Positions 8,818-16,246 of a stretch of DNA of 64,000 bases are shown in pieces. The stretch is taken from positions 1,992,750 to 2,056,749 of the forward strand of contig NZ_CP033877.1 in assembly GCF_006970445.1 (NCBI RefSeq). Direction: 5' to 3'. The DNA is from Stenotrophomonas maltophilia (GTDB taxonomy: Bacteria > Pseudomonadota > Gammaproteobacteria > Xanthomonadales > Xanthomonadaceae). The notes beneath the pieces were generated by a model. It was not told the DNA's origin and made no database searches. It was given only the letters and a program-made list of their open reading frames with translations. Position 1 is the stretch's first letter, and every line of letters starts with the position of its first letter. A program made the translations under genes and the position numbers.

Positions 8818-8944
8818 ATTCACGGTCTGGTGGGTCGGGCGTCATTCCAGGGGGAGCTCTCTGCCAGTCGAGGCGGGGCTCAGCGGAACGGTGCCGGATG
8901 GCCCTGGCCGTCTGCCTCCGCGTCATCGACTACAGGAACCCGAC

Positions 8945-11410
8945 ATGCGTCCAGTGCCGTCCGCTCCCGCCGTCCCATTGTCCTCGCGCCCGCTGGTGCG
9001 CCTGGCCTGCCTGCTCGCGCTGTCGTCAGTGCCGGTGCTGCTGCAGGCCGCACCGGCCGCGCTGGAACGCGAGGTCAATACCTTCATCGGCAGCAAGGAC
9101 GATGGCAATACGTTCCCGGGCGCGTCGGCGCCGTTCGGCCTGATCCAGGTCAGCCCGATCGGCAGCCACTATTCGGGCTGGCGCTACGACGACGAGAAGA
9201 TCCGTGGCTTCGGCCATTCGTTCATTTCCGGCGCCGGCTGCTGGGAGCAGGGTGGCCAGGTGTCGGTGCTGCCGGTGACCGGTTCGATCGGCCCGGGCGG
9301 CGATTTCGATACCGGCAATGCCAAGCAGTTCGACCACAAGGCGTATGCCTCGTCGTACACCCATGACGGCGAGGTCGGCCAGGCCGGCTATTACAAGGTG
9401 CGGCTGACCAGTTACGGCGGCATCGATGCCGAGGCCACTGCGCGTACGCGCGCCGCAGCCGAGCGCTATACCTTCAGCCAGCGCCAGGGCGATGGCCACG
9501 TGCTGGTCAACGTCGGCCAGGCCAACGAACGCCACTCGGTGATCGGCAGCGTGGTCGATGTGGTCGGCGACCGCGTGGTTGAAGGCAAGCTGGTCACCAA
9601 GAGTTTCTGCGGCGGCCATCAGTACACCACCTGGTTCCGCATCGAGTTCGACCGCCCGTTCAAGGCGCATGGCACCTGGGGCGAGGGCGGTGGCCTGCCG
9701 GGTGCACGCCACAGCATGGAAGGCGAGCAGAAGCCCAACGGTGCCTGGCTCAGCTTCGACCTGGCCAAGGGCCAGTCGGTGACAGCGGTCAGTGCGATCT
9801 CGCACGTGGACGCCGAAGGCGCGCGCACCAACCTGCGCGCGGAGGGCATGCAGGGTGGGTCGTTGCTTGGTTTCGACCGGATGCGCGTGCTGTCCCAGCA
9901 GTCCTGGCGCGAGCAGCTGGGCCGGGTGCGCGTGCAGGGGGGCAACGCCGACGACCGCGCCGTGTTCTACAGCGCGGTCTACCACGCGCTGCTGCAGCCG
10001 ATGACCGGCAACGACGCCGACGGCCGCTACCGCGGCTATGACGATGGCATCCACCGTGCCGACGGCTGGACCTACTACGAGTACTTCTCGCTGTGGGATA
10101 CCTACCGGGCGCAGAACCAGTGGCTGGCACTGACCCGCCCGGACGTGGCGCGCGACATCGGCCGTACCCTGCTGGCGATCGACGAGCAGGGCGGTTGGCT
10201 GCCGCGCTGGGGCTATGCCAACTTCGAGACCAACATCATGACCGGCGATCCGGTCACGCCGTTCATGGTCGACCTGTGGCGCTTCGGTGCACTCAAGGGT
10301 CGTGAATCGCAGGCCTGGGATGCGCTGCGCCGCAATGCCTTCGGCAGGCCGCCGCTGAACTCGCGCATGGCCGGCCGTTCCGGCAACCCGACCTACCTGG
10401 ACAAGGGCTATGTGGTCTACGACCGCGCGTTCCCGTCCAAGGGCATGGACGTTGATCCGCATCACGGCGGTTCGGCCACGCTGGAATACGCGCTGGCCGA
10501 CTGCGCGCTCTCGCAGATGGCCGACGGCCTGGGCCATGCGCAGGATGCGGCGACGCTGCGTGAGCGCGGCCGCAACTGGCGCAAGGTGTGGGACCCGCAG
10601 GTGCGCGACGCCGAGACCGGCTTCACCGGTTTCCCGCGGCCGCGTACCGAGGATGGCCAGTGGTACACGCCGGCCGATGGCCACTACAGCCCGCGTTCGC
10701 ACCATGGCTTCCATGAGGGCACGGCGTGGCAGTACCAGTGGCTGGCGCAGCAGGACGTGCCGGGCCTGGTCGAAGCGATGGACGGCCGCGAGCAGGCCGG
10801 CCGCCGCCTGGATGCATTCTTCGCGATGGATGCGCTGCAGGCCGACCCGCTCAACGCCGCCCGCAAGGAGTGGGTGGTCGGGCCCTACAGCTACTACAAC
10901 CAGTTCCGCTACAACCCGAACAACGAGCCGGACCTGCATTCGCCGTGGCTGTACACGCTGATCGGCCAGCCGTGGAAGACCGCCGCCGTGGTGCGTGCCG
11001 CGCAGCAGTTGTTCACCAATGCCCCCAACGGCGTGACCGGCAACGATGACCTCGGCACGATGTCGGCCTGGTACCTGTTCAGCGCCATCGGCGTGTACCC
11101 GGCGGTGCCGGGCAGCGGCCAGTTCCTGCTGCACACCCCGCGCTTCAGCAAGGTGGAAGTGGACATGGGCAATGGCCGGACCCTGCGCATCGAGGCGCCG
11201 GGCGCCGATGGCCGACGCCTGCAATATGTGCAGGGCGTGCAGGTCGACGGCCAGGCGCATGCACCGGTATGGCTGGACTGGAACCGCCTGCAGCAGGGCC
11301 CGCGCCTGCACTTCACGCTCGATGCGAAGGCGCCGGAGCAGGGCTGGGGCACGGCGGTGAAGGACCTGCCGGTGTCCTGGTGCGCGGCACCGGGCAGCCA
11401 GCTGCGCTGA
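8945..11410 (+). CDS. GH92 family exo-alpha-mannosidase, secreted
   Basis: An 821-residue glycoside hydrolase that removes terminal alpha-mannose, typically alpha-1,2/1,3/1,6 linkages of N-glycans or mannan, in the periplasm or at the cell surface. A signal peptide (LVRLACLLALSSVPVLLQAAPAA) is followed by the GH92 start EVNTFIGSKDDGNTFPGASAPFGLIQVSP. EGTAWQYQW at about residue 591 contains the family's conserved Glu, proposed as general acid. TGNDDLGTMSAWYLFSA at about 698-715 carries the conserved Asp residues. The start at 8945 follows AGGAA and gives a proper signal peptide; longer frames cross the operator. It is first gene of the operon controlled by O3. GH92 membership is clear; linkage is not readable. 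Confidence 0.93.
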   Translation: MRPVPSAPAVPLSSRPLVRLACLLALSSVPVLLQAAPAALEREVNTFIGSKDDGNTFPGASAPFGLIQVSPIGSHYSGWRYDDEKIRGFGHSFISGAGCWEQGGQVSVLPVTGSIGPGGDFDTGNAKQFDHKAYASSYTHDGEVGQAGYYKVRLTSYGGIDAEATARTRAAAERYTFSQRQGDGHVLVNVGQANERHSVIGSVVDVVGDRVVEGKLVTKSFCGGHQYTTWFRIEFDRPFKAHGTWGEGGGLPGARHSMEGEQKPNGAWLSFDLAKGQSVTAVSAISHVDAEGARTNLRAEGMQGGSLLGFDRMRVLSQQSWREQLGRVRVQGGNADDRAVFYSAVYHALLQPMTGNDADGRYRGYDDGIHRADGWTYYEYFSLWDTYRAQNQWLALTRPDVARDIGRTLLAIDEQGGWLPRWGYANFETNIMTGDPVTPFMVDLWRFGALKGRESQAWDALRRNAFGRPPLNSRMAGRSGNPTYLDKGYVVYDRAFPSKGMDVDPHHGGSATLEYALADCALSQMADGLGHAQDAATLRERGRNWRKVWDPQVRDAETGFTGFPRPRTEDGQWYTPADGHYSPRSHHGFHEGTAWQYQWLAQQDVPGLVEAMDGREQAGRRLDAFFAMDALQADPLNAARKEWVVGPYSYYNQFRYNPNNEPDLHSPWLYTLIGQPWKTAAVVRAAQQLFTNAPNGVTGNDDLGTMSAWYLFSAIGVYPAVPGSGQFLLHTPRFSKVEVDMGNGRTLRIEAPGADGRRLQYVQGVQVDGQAHAPVWLDWNRLQQGPRLHFTLDAKAPEQGWGTAVKDLPVSWCAAPGSQLR

Positions 11411-11418
11411 GCCGGACT

Positions 11419-11449
11419 GTGCCGTTCGCGGTGACCCAGCGAACGGCAC
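11419..11449 (+). terminator. Intercistronic stem-loop after GH92
   Basis: A perfect 11-bp stem (GTGCCGTTCGC, 11419-11429, with 11439-11449) and 9-nt loop, without a T run. More likely mRNA stabilisation or partial attenuation than full termination, since the operon continues. Confidence 0.5.
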
Positions 11450-11506
11450 GGCACGACACGGCCCTGATCCATTAGGCTTGAGCCTCCAGCGGAGTCCGGG
11501 AAGACG

Positions 11507-12556
11507 ATGAACGACAACGGCAGCAGTCCCAGCAAGCGCGCCGGCAAGGCGGTGACGGTGACCGACATCGCGCGTGCCATCGGCGTGTCACGGGCAACCG
11601 TGTCGTTGGTGCTGCGCGGCAGCCCGCTGGTCAACGTCGATACCCGCGCCAAGGTCGAGGCCGAACTGCGCCGTCAGCGTTATGTCTACAACCGCGCGGC
11701 AGCGAACCTGCGCCGGCGTACCTCGTCGAGCATCGCGCTGGTGATCAACGATCTGTCCAACCCGTTCTTCGCCGAATTCGCATCGGGCGTGGACGAGGCG
11801 CTGGGCGGGCGTGGTTACGTGACCCTGCTTGGCAGCACCGGCGAATCGCCGGAGCGCCAGCAGGCAGTGCTGTCCACGCTGATGGAGCACACCCCGGCCG
11901 GCCTGATCCTGTCACCGGCCGAGGGCAGTGACACCGCGCTGTTGCGGCAGGCGCTGGGCGCCAATGCCAACGTGTTGTTGTTCAACCGCGAACTGGAAGG
12001 GGCCGACTGGGACTTCCTGACCCTGGACAACCAGCACGGTGCCTATCTGGCCACGCGCCACCTGATCGAGCGTGGACATCGCCAGATCGCCTTCTTCGGT
12101 GGCCACGCCGCGTCGAGCTCGTGCCACCAGCGCCGCGCCGGTTTCCAGCAGGCGCTGGCCGAAGCGGGCCTGTCGCTGCCGCCGGGCTGGATGATCGAGT
12201 CCGCGCCGAACCGCCTGGAAGCCGCGGCGCGCACCGATGAGCTGTTTGCCGATGGCCATCGCCCGAGTGCGGCGGTCTGCTACAACGATACCGTCGCGCT
12301 GGGCCTGATGCTGGGCCTGAATTCGCGCGGCATCCGTCCGGGCGGCGACTTCGCCGTTACCGGCTTCGATGATATTTCCGAGGCATCGGTCGCGGTGCCG
12401 CCGTTGACCACGCTCACTGCCGATCCGCGCGAGCGGGGTCGGCAAGCTGCCGCGCTGCTGCTGCAACGACTGGATGAACCGGACGCGCCGCCACGGCGCA
12501 CGGTCGCGCCGGTGCAGCTGCGCATCCGCGAAAGCAGTGCCGCGCGACCGAACTGA
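11507..12556 (+). CDS. LacI/GalR-family repressor of the mannoside operon
   Basis: A 349-residue repressor. The N-terminal LacI helix-turn-helix (TVTDIARAIGVSRATVSLVL) is followed by the hinge region, then a periplasmic-binding-like effector domain (SSSIALVINDLSNPFFAEFA; FDDISEASVAVPPLTTL near the C-terminus). It sits inside the operon, between GH92 and the sugar permease, so it is probably autoregulated. The CG-centred palindrome repeated at 7892, 8013, 8804 and 13966 is of LacI type and is the obvious target. The effector is probably mannose or a pathway intermediate; this is inferred. Confidence 0.92.
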   Translation: MNDNGSSPSKRAGKAVTVTDIARAIGVSRATVSLVLRGSPLVNVDTRAKVEAELRRQRYVYNRAAANLRRRTSSSIALVINDLSNPFFAEFASGVDEALGGRGYVTLLGSTGESPERQQAVLSTLMEHTPAGLILSPAEGSDTALLRQALGANANVLLFNRELEGADWDFLTLDNQHGAYLATRHLIERGHRQIAFFGGHAASSSCHQRRAGFQQALAEAGLSLPPGWMIESAPNRLEAAARTDELFADGHRPSAAVCYNDTVALGLMLGLNSRGIRPGGDFAVTGFDDISEASVAVPPLTTLTADPRERGRQAAALLLQRLDEPDAPPRRTVAPVQLRIRESSAARPN

Positions 12557-12615
12557 TTCCCTTCATACCCCCTTCCACGCAACAACGACCTTCCGCGCAT
12601 CGAGGCGCGTACCGC

Positions 12616-13929
12616 ATGCCGATCTCCGCAACGCCCCGTCCAACGGGATCTTCGGGCAACGCACCCGCCGTCACCAACGGCAAGGCGTTGGCTGTCGTCA
12701 CCACGATCTTCTTCATGTGGGGCTTCCTGACCTGCCTCAATGACATCCTGATCCCGCACCTGAAGGCGGTGTTCGAGCTGAACTACGCCAAGGCGATGCT
12801 GGTGCAGTTCACCTTCTTCGGCACCTATTTCCTGATGTCGCTGCCGGCGGGTCGCCTGGTGGCGGCGCTGGGCTACAAGAAGGGCATCGTGGCGGGCCTG
12901 GTGATTGCCGGTATCGGTGCGCTGGGCTTCTGGCCGGCGGCCGAGCTGCGCGTGTATGGCGCCTTCCTTGGTGCACTGTTCGTGCTGGCCAGCGGCATCA
13001 CCGTGCTGCAGGTCGCTGCCAATCCCTACGTCGCGCTGCTGGGCCCGGAGCAGACCAGCTCCAGCCGCCTGACCCTGGCGCAGGCGCTGAACTCCCTTGG
13101 TACCGCCATCGCGCCGATCTTCGGTGGCATGCTGATCCTGTCCAACACGGTCAAGAGTGCCGATGAACTGAGCGCGCTGCCGGCCGCCGAGCAGTTGGCC
13201 TACCGCGCCGCCGAGGCGCAGGCCGTGCAGGGCCCGTACGTGGGCCTGGCCGTTGCGCTGGTGCTGCTGGCGCTGTTCGTGTTCCTGTTCCGCCTGCCGG
13301 CGCTGAGCGACGCCACCGAGCAGGCCGACCAGGGCCACCATCACAGCTACCTGGATGCGCTGCGCAAGCGCCACCTGCTGCTGGGCGTGCTGGGCATCTT
13401 CTTCTACGTCGGCGCCGAAGTGTCGATCGGCAGCTTCCTGGTCAACTACCTGTCGATGCCCAACATCGGCGGCTTCAGTGAACAGGAAGCCACGCACTAC
13501 GTGTCGGCCTACTGGACGATGGCGATGATCGGCCGCTTCGCGGGCTCCGCGCTGCTGGCGCGCTTCTCGCCCAGCCGCCTGCTGGCGATCTTCGCGCTGG
13601 TCAACGTGGCCCTGCTGGTCACGACCATGCTGACCTCCGGCAACATCGCGCTGTACTCGGTGGTGGCGATCGGCCTGTTCAATTCGATCATGTTCCCGAC
13701 CATCTTCGCGCTGAGCATCGAGCGCCTGGGCCCGCTGACCAACAAGGGCTCCAGCCTGCTGATCATGGCCATCGTCGGCGGTGCCGTGGTGCCGTACCTG
13801 CAGGGCGTCCTCGCCGATCACATCGGTGTGCAGGCCAGCTTCATCCTGCCGTTGCTGTGCTACGGCTACATCATTTTCTACGGACTGGTCGGCGCACGTA
13901 CGCCGGCTTCCGCAACGCAGGGAGGCTGA
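12616..13929 (+). CDS. MFS sugar permease of the FHS/FucP-GluP family
   Basis: A 437-residue inner-membrane transporter with about 12 hydrophobic segments. FFMWGFLTCLNDILIPHLK in the first segment is the hallmark of the fucose/glucose-galactose H+ symporter group. ASGITVLQVAANPYVALLGP, with the conserved Asn-Pro, and TLAQALNSLGTAIAPIFGG follow. In this operon the substrate is most likely free mannose released by GH92 and GH2. The start at 12616 is followed by a polar 25-residue N-tail; GAGG lies about 10 bp upstream. The PfkB kinase begins 7 bp after the stop. Confidence 0.9.
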   Translation: MPISATPRPTGSSGNAPAVTNGKALAVVTTIFFMWGFLTCLNDILIPHLKAVFELNYAKAMLVQFTFFGTYFLMSLPAGRLVAALGYKKGIVAGLVIAGIGALGFWPAAELRVYGAFLGALFVLASGITVLQVAANPYVALLGPEQTSSSRLTLAQALNSLGTAIAPIFGGMLILSNTVKSADELSALPAAEQLAYRAAEAQAVQGPYVGLAVALVLLALFVFLFRLPALSDATEQADQGHHHSYLDALRKRHLLLGVLGIFFYVGAEVSIGSFLVNYLSMPNIGGFSEQEATHYVSAYWTMAMIGRFAGSALLARFSPSRLLAIFALVNVALLVTTMLTSGNIALYSVVAIGLFNSIMFPTIFALSIERLGPLTNKGSSLLIMAIVGGAVVPYLQGVLADHIGVQASFILPLLCYGYIIFYGLVGARTPASATQGG

Positions 13930-13936
13930 GTCCGGA

Positions 13937-14932
13937 ATGGGTGCCATTGTCTGCTTCGGCGAAATTTTGATCGATCTACTAGCGCAGCCGCCGGCCTCGG
14001 CCGACACCCCGCGCGCGTTCCTGCAGTATGCCGGCGGCGCGCCGGCCAATGTCGCGGTAGCCGCCGCGCGGCTGGGTGCGAAGACCCAGTTCGTTGGCAT
14101 GCTGGGCCGTGACATGTTCGGTGACTTCCTGGCCGACAGCCTGGTCGAGCACGGTGTGGGCACCGATTACATCGTGCGTACCGATGCGGCGAAGACCGCA
14201 CTGGCCTTCGTCGCCCTCGACGCCGGTGGCGAGCGCAGCTTCAGTTTCTACCGCCCGCCGGCGGCGGACCTGCTGTTCCGTGACAGCGATTTCCAGGCCG
14301 CGTGCTTCGACAGCGCGCAGTGCTTCCACGTCTGTTCCAACAGCCTGACCGAACCGGCCATCGCCGAGGCGACCTTCGCCGGCATGGACCGTGCCCGCAC
14401 TGCCGGCGCGGTGGTCAGCCTGGACCTCAACCTGCGTCCTGCCCTGTGGCCGGCGAACGAGGACCCGACGCCGCGCCTGTGGCAGGCGCTGGAGCGCGCC
14501 GATCTGATCAAGCTGTCGCGCGAGGAGCTGGAGTACCTGGCTGCACCGCTGGGCGACGACGGCGAGGCGGCGGTGCTGCGTCGCCTGCTGGCCGCGCAGG
14601 CGCGCTGGGTGATCGTCACCGATGGTGCAGCGACGCTGCATTGGTACACCCGCGACAACCACGGTACGGTCACCAGCTTCCGCGTGGCCACGGTCGACAC
14701 CACGGCGGCCGGTGATGCCTTCGTCGGTGGCGTGCTGGTCGGCCTGCTGGAGCGCGGCGGGGCCGGTGCAGGTTTCGCCGCGTTCTGCCAGGACCCGGAG
14801 GCGATCACCGCCACGCTGCGCTTCGGCGCCGCGGTGGGTGCGCTGGCGGTTACCCGCAAGGGCGCGTTCGCCGCGATGCCCTCGCTCGATGAAGTGCAGC
14901 AGTTGCTGCAGGCACAGGACATTACCGCATGA
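13937..14932 (+). CDS. PfkB-family sugar kinase, probable fructokinase
   Basis: A 331-residue ribokinase-fold enzyme. N-terminal CFGEILIDLL and the GGAPANVAVAAARLG substrate motif (about 34-48) are present. The C-terminal anion hole and catalytic base are in DTTAAGDAFVGG, with Asp260 as base. Following mannose isomerisation it would convert fructose to fructose-6-phosphate. The start at 13937 fits the family N-terminus and follows GGAGG; a longer frame to 13781 overlaps the permease. Codons 10-15 (ATT TTG ATC GAT CTA CTA) are unusual against the CTG-rich neighbours and create a LacI operator. The stop overlaps the next gene as ATGA. Confidence 0.92.
   Translation: MGAIVCFGEILIDLLAQPPASADTPRAFLQYAGGAPANVAVAAARLGAKTQFVGMLGRDMFGDFLADSLVEHGVGTDYIVRTDAAKTALAFVALDAGGERSFSFYRPPAADLLFRDSDFQAACFDSAQCFHVCSNSLTEPAIAEATFAGMDRARTAGAVVSLDLNLRPALWPANEDPTPRLWQALERADLIKLSREELEYLAAPLGDDGEAAVLRRLLAAQARWVIVTDGAATLHWYTRDNHGTVTSFRVATVDTTAAGDAFVGGVLVGLLERGGAGAGFAAFCQDPEAITATLRFGAAVGALAVTRKGAFAAMPSLDEVQQLLQAQDITA
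13966..13979. promoter_or_regulatory. Intragenic LacI-type operator O4
   Basis: TTTGATCGATCTAC lies inside codons 10-15 of the kinase gene and shares the 10-base core GATCGATCTA with O2. It may act as a roadblock or a secondary control of the kinase-isomerase-mannosidase segment. Confidence 0.55.
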
Positions 14933-16155
14933 GCACCACACCCGATTTCCGTTCGCCCGCGTTCCTGCGCGCGCATATCGCCGACACGATGGCGTTCTAC
15001 CATCCGCGCTGCATCGATCCGAACGGCGGCTTCTTCCACTACTTCCGTGACGACGGCAGCATCTACGATGCCAGCCACCGCCACCTGGTGAGCAGCACCC
15101 GTTTCGTCTTCAACTACGCGATGGCCTACCGCGAATTCGGCAACGCCGAATACCGGGAAGCGGTCGAGCACGGCGTGCGCTACCTGCGCGAGGTGCACCG
15201 CAACCCGGTGACCGGCGGCTACGCCTGGACCCTGCGTGATGGCAAGGTCGAGGACGACATGAACCACTGCTACGGCGTGGCCTTCGTGCTGCTGGCCTAC
15301 AGCTGCGCGTTGAAGGCGGGTGTCGAGCAGGCCCGCGACTGGATGGACGAGACCTGGCAGCTGCTGCAAACGCGCTTCTGGGAGCCGCAGCACGGCCTCT
15401 ACAAGGACGAAGCCGATGGCCAGTGGAACTTCACCGGCTACCGCGGCCAGAACGCCAACATGCACATGTGCGAGGCGATGCTGGCGGCGTTCGAGGCCAG
15501 TGGCGAGCAGCGCTATGTCGAGCGCGCGCTGCAGCTGGCCGACAACATGACCCGTCGCCAGGCCGCCAAGGCCGGTGGGCTGGTCTGGGAGCACTACGAT
15601 GAGAACTGGGAGATCGACTGGGACTACAACCTGGACGACCCCAAGCACCTGTTCCGCCCGTGGGGCTTCCAGCCGGGGCATCAGACCGAGTGGGCCAAGT
15701 TGCTGCTGATCCTCGATCGCCACGTGCAGGCCGAATGGCTGGTGCCGACAGCGCAGCACCTGTTCGACGTGGCCGTGGCGCGCAGCTGGGACGACGCGCG
15801 AGGCGGCCTGTACTACGGCTTCGCACCGGAATCGCGCCGGCAGCCGGGCATGGATGGCGCGCCGATCGGTGGCGACAGCTTCGTCTGCGACGACGACAAG
15901 TACTTCTGGGTGCAGGCCGAAACGCTGGCCACCGCCGCACTGATGGCCAAGCGCACCGGCGACGACCGCTACTGGCAGTGGTACGAGCGCATCTGGGCGT
16001 ACTCGTGGGAGCACTTCGTCGACCACCAGTACGGCGCCTGGTTCCGCATCCTCGATGCCGACAACCGCAAGTACAGCGACGAGAAGAGCCCGGCCGGCAA
16101 GGTGGATTACCACACCATGGGCGCGTGCTACGAAGTGTTGAACGTGGTGCGTTGA
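14929..16155 (+). CDS. AGE-family epimerase/isomerase, probable D-mannose isomerase
   Basis: A 408-residue cytoplasmic (alpha/alpha)6-barrel protein of the N-acylglucosamine 2-epimerase/YihS family. Two catalytic histidines are recognisable, His251 in GFQPGHQTEW and His395 in VDYHTMGACYE, at positions matching His248/His383 of YihS. RPWGFQPGHQTEWAKLLLIL and DDDKYFWVQAETLATA are family signatures. With a fructokinase immediately upstream (4-bp ATGA overlap) the best reading is mannose-fructose isomerisation rather than N-acetylglucosamine epimerisation. This would replace hexokinase plus phosphomannose isomerase in the pathway. Confidence 0.88.
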   Translation: MSTTPDFRSPAFLRAHIADTMAFYHPRCIDPNGGFFHYFRDDGSIYDASHRHLVSSTRFVFNYAMAYREFGNAEYREAVEHGVRYLREVHRNPVTGGYAWTLRDGKVEDDMNHCYGVAFVLLAYSCALKAGVEQARDWMDETWQLLQTRFWEPQHGLYKDEADGQWNFTGYRGQNANMHMCEAMLAAFEASGEQRYVERALQLADNMTRRQAAKAGGLVWEHYDENWEIDWDYNLDDPKHLFRPWGFQPGHQTEWAKLLLILDRHVQAEWLVPTAQHLFDVAVARSWDDARGGLYYGFAPESRRQPGMDGAPIGGDSFVCDDDKYFWVQAETLATAALMAKRTGDDRYWQWYERIWAYSWEHFVDHQYGAWFRILDADNRKYSDEKSPAGKVDYHTMGACYEVLNVVR

Positions 16156-16171
16156 AGATCGTTCGAATGCA

Positions 16172-16229
16172 GTAGTGCCAGGCCATGCCTGGCGATCCGA
16201 AATCGGTAGCGCCGGGTCACGTCCGGCGG
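16172..16229 (+). repeat. Two tandem SMAG/GTAG palindromes
   Basis: Elements at 16172-16194 (stem GCCAGGC/GCCTGGC) and 16206-16229 (stem CGCCGG with CCGGCG), same orientation, in the 91-bp gap between the isomerase stop and the beta-mannosidase start. They exclude the longer frame for the mannosidase. Confidence 0.8.
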
Positions 16230-16246
16230 AAAAACAGGAGCTCCGC

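Larger units (their letters stand above)
7841..8944. other. 1.1-kb divergent control region packed with repeats, no supported gene
   Basis: Between the TonB receptor and GH92 starts there is no open frame with coding character; the frames present are translations of palindromes and a hexanucleotide repeat. It holds three LacI-type operators (7892, 8013, 8804), one SMAG element (8186), a 9-unit tandem repeat (8211), two inverted copies of a structured element (8291, 8568), a 19-bp hairpin (8451) and a 9-bp hairpin (8520-8540). Confidence 0.8.

Noticed and set aside
9026..11449. Minus-strand open frame of about 800 codons opposite GH92
   Set aside because: Same reason; the plus strand carries the complete GH92 family pattern.
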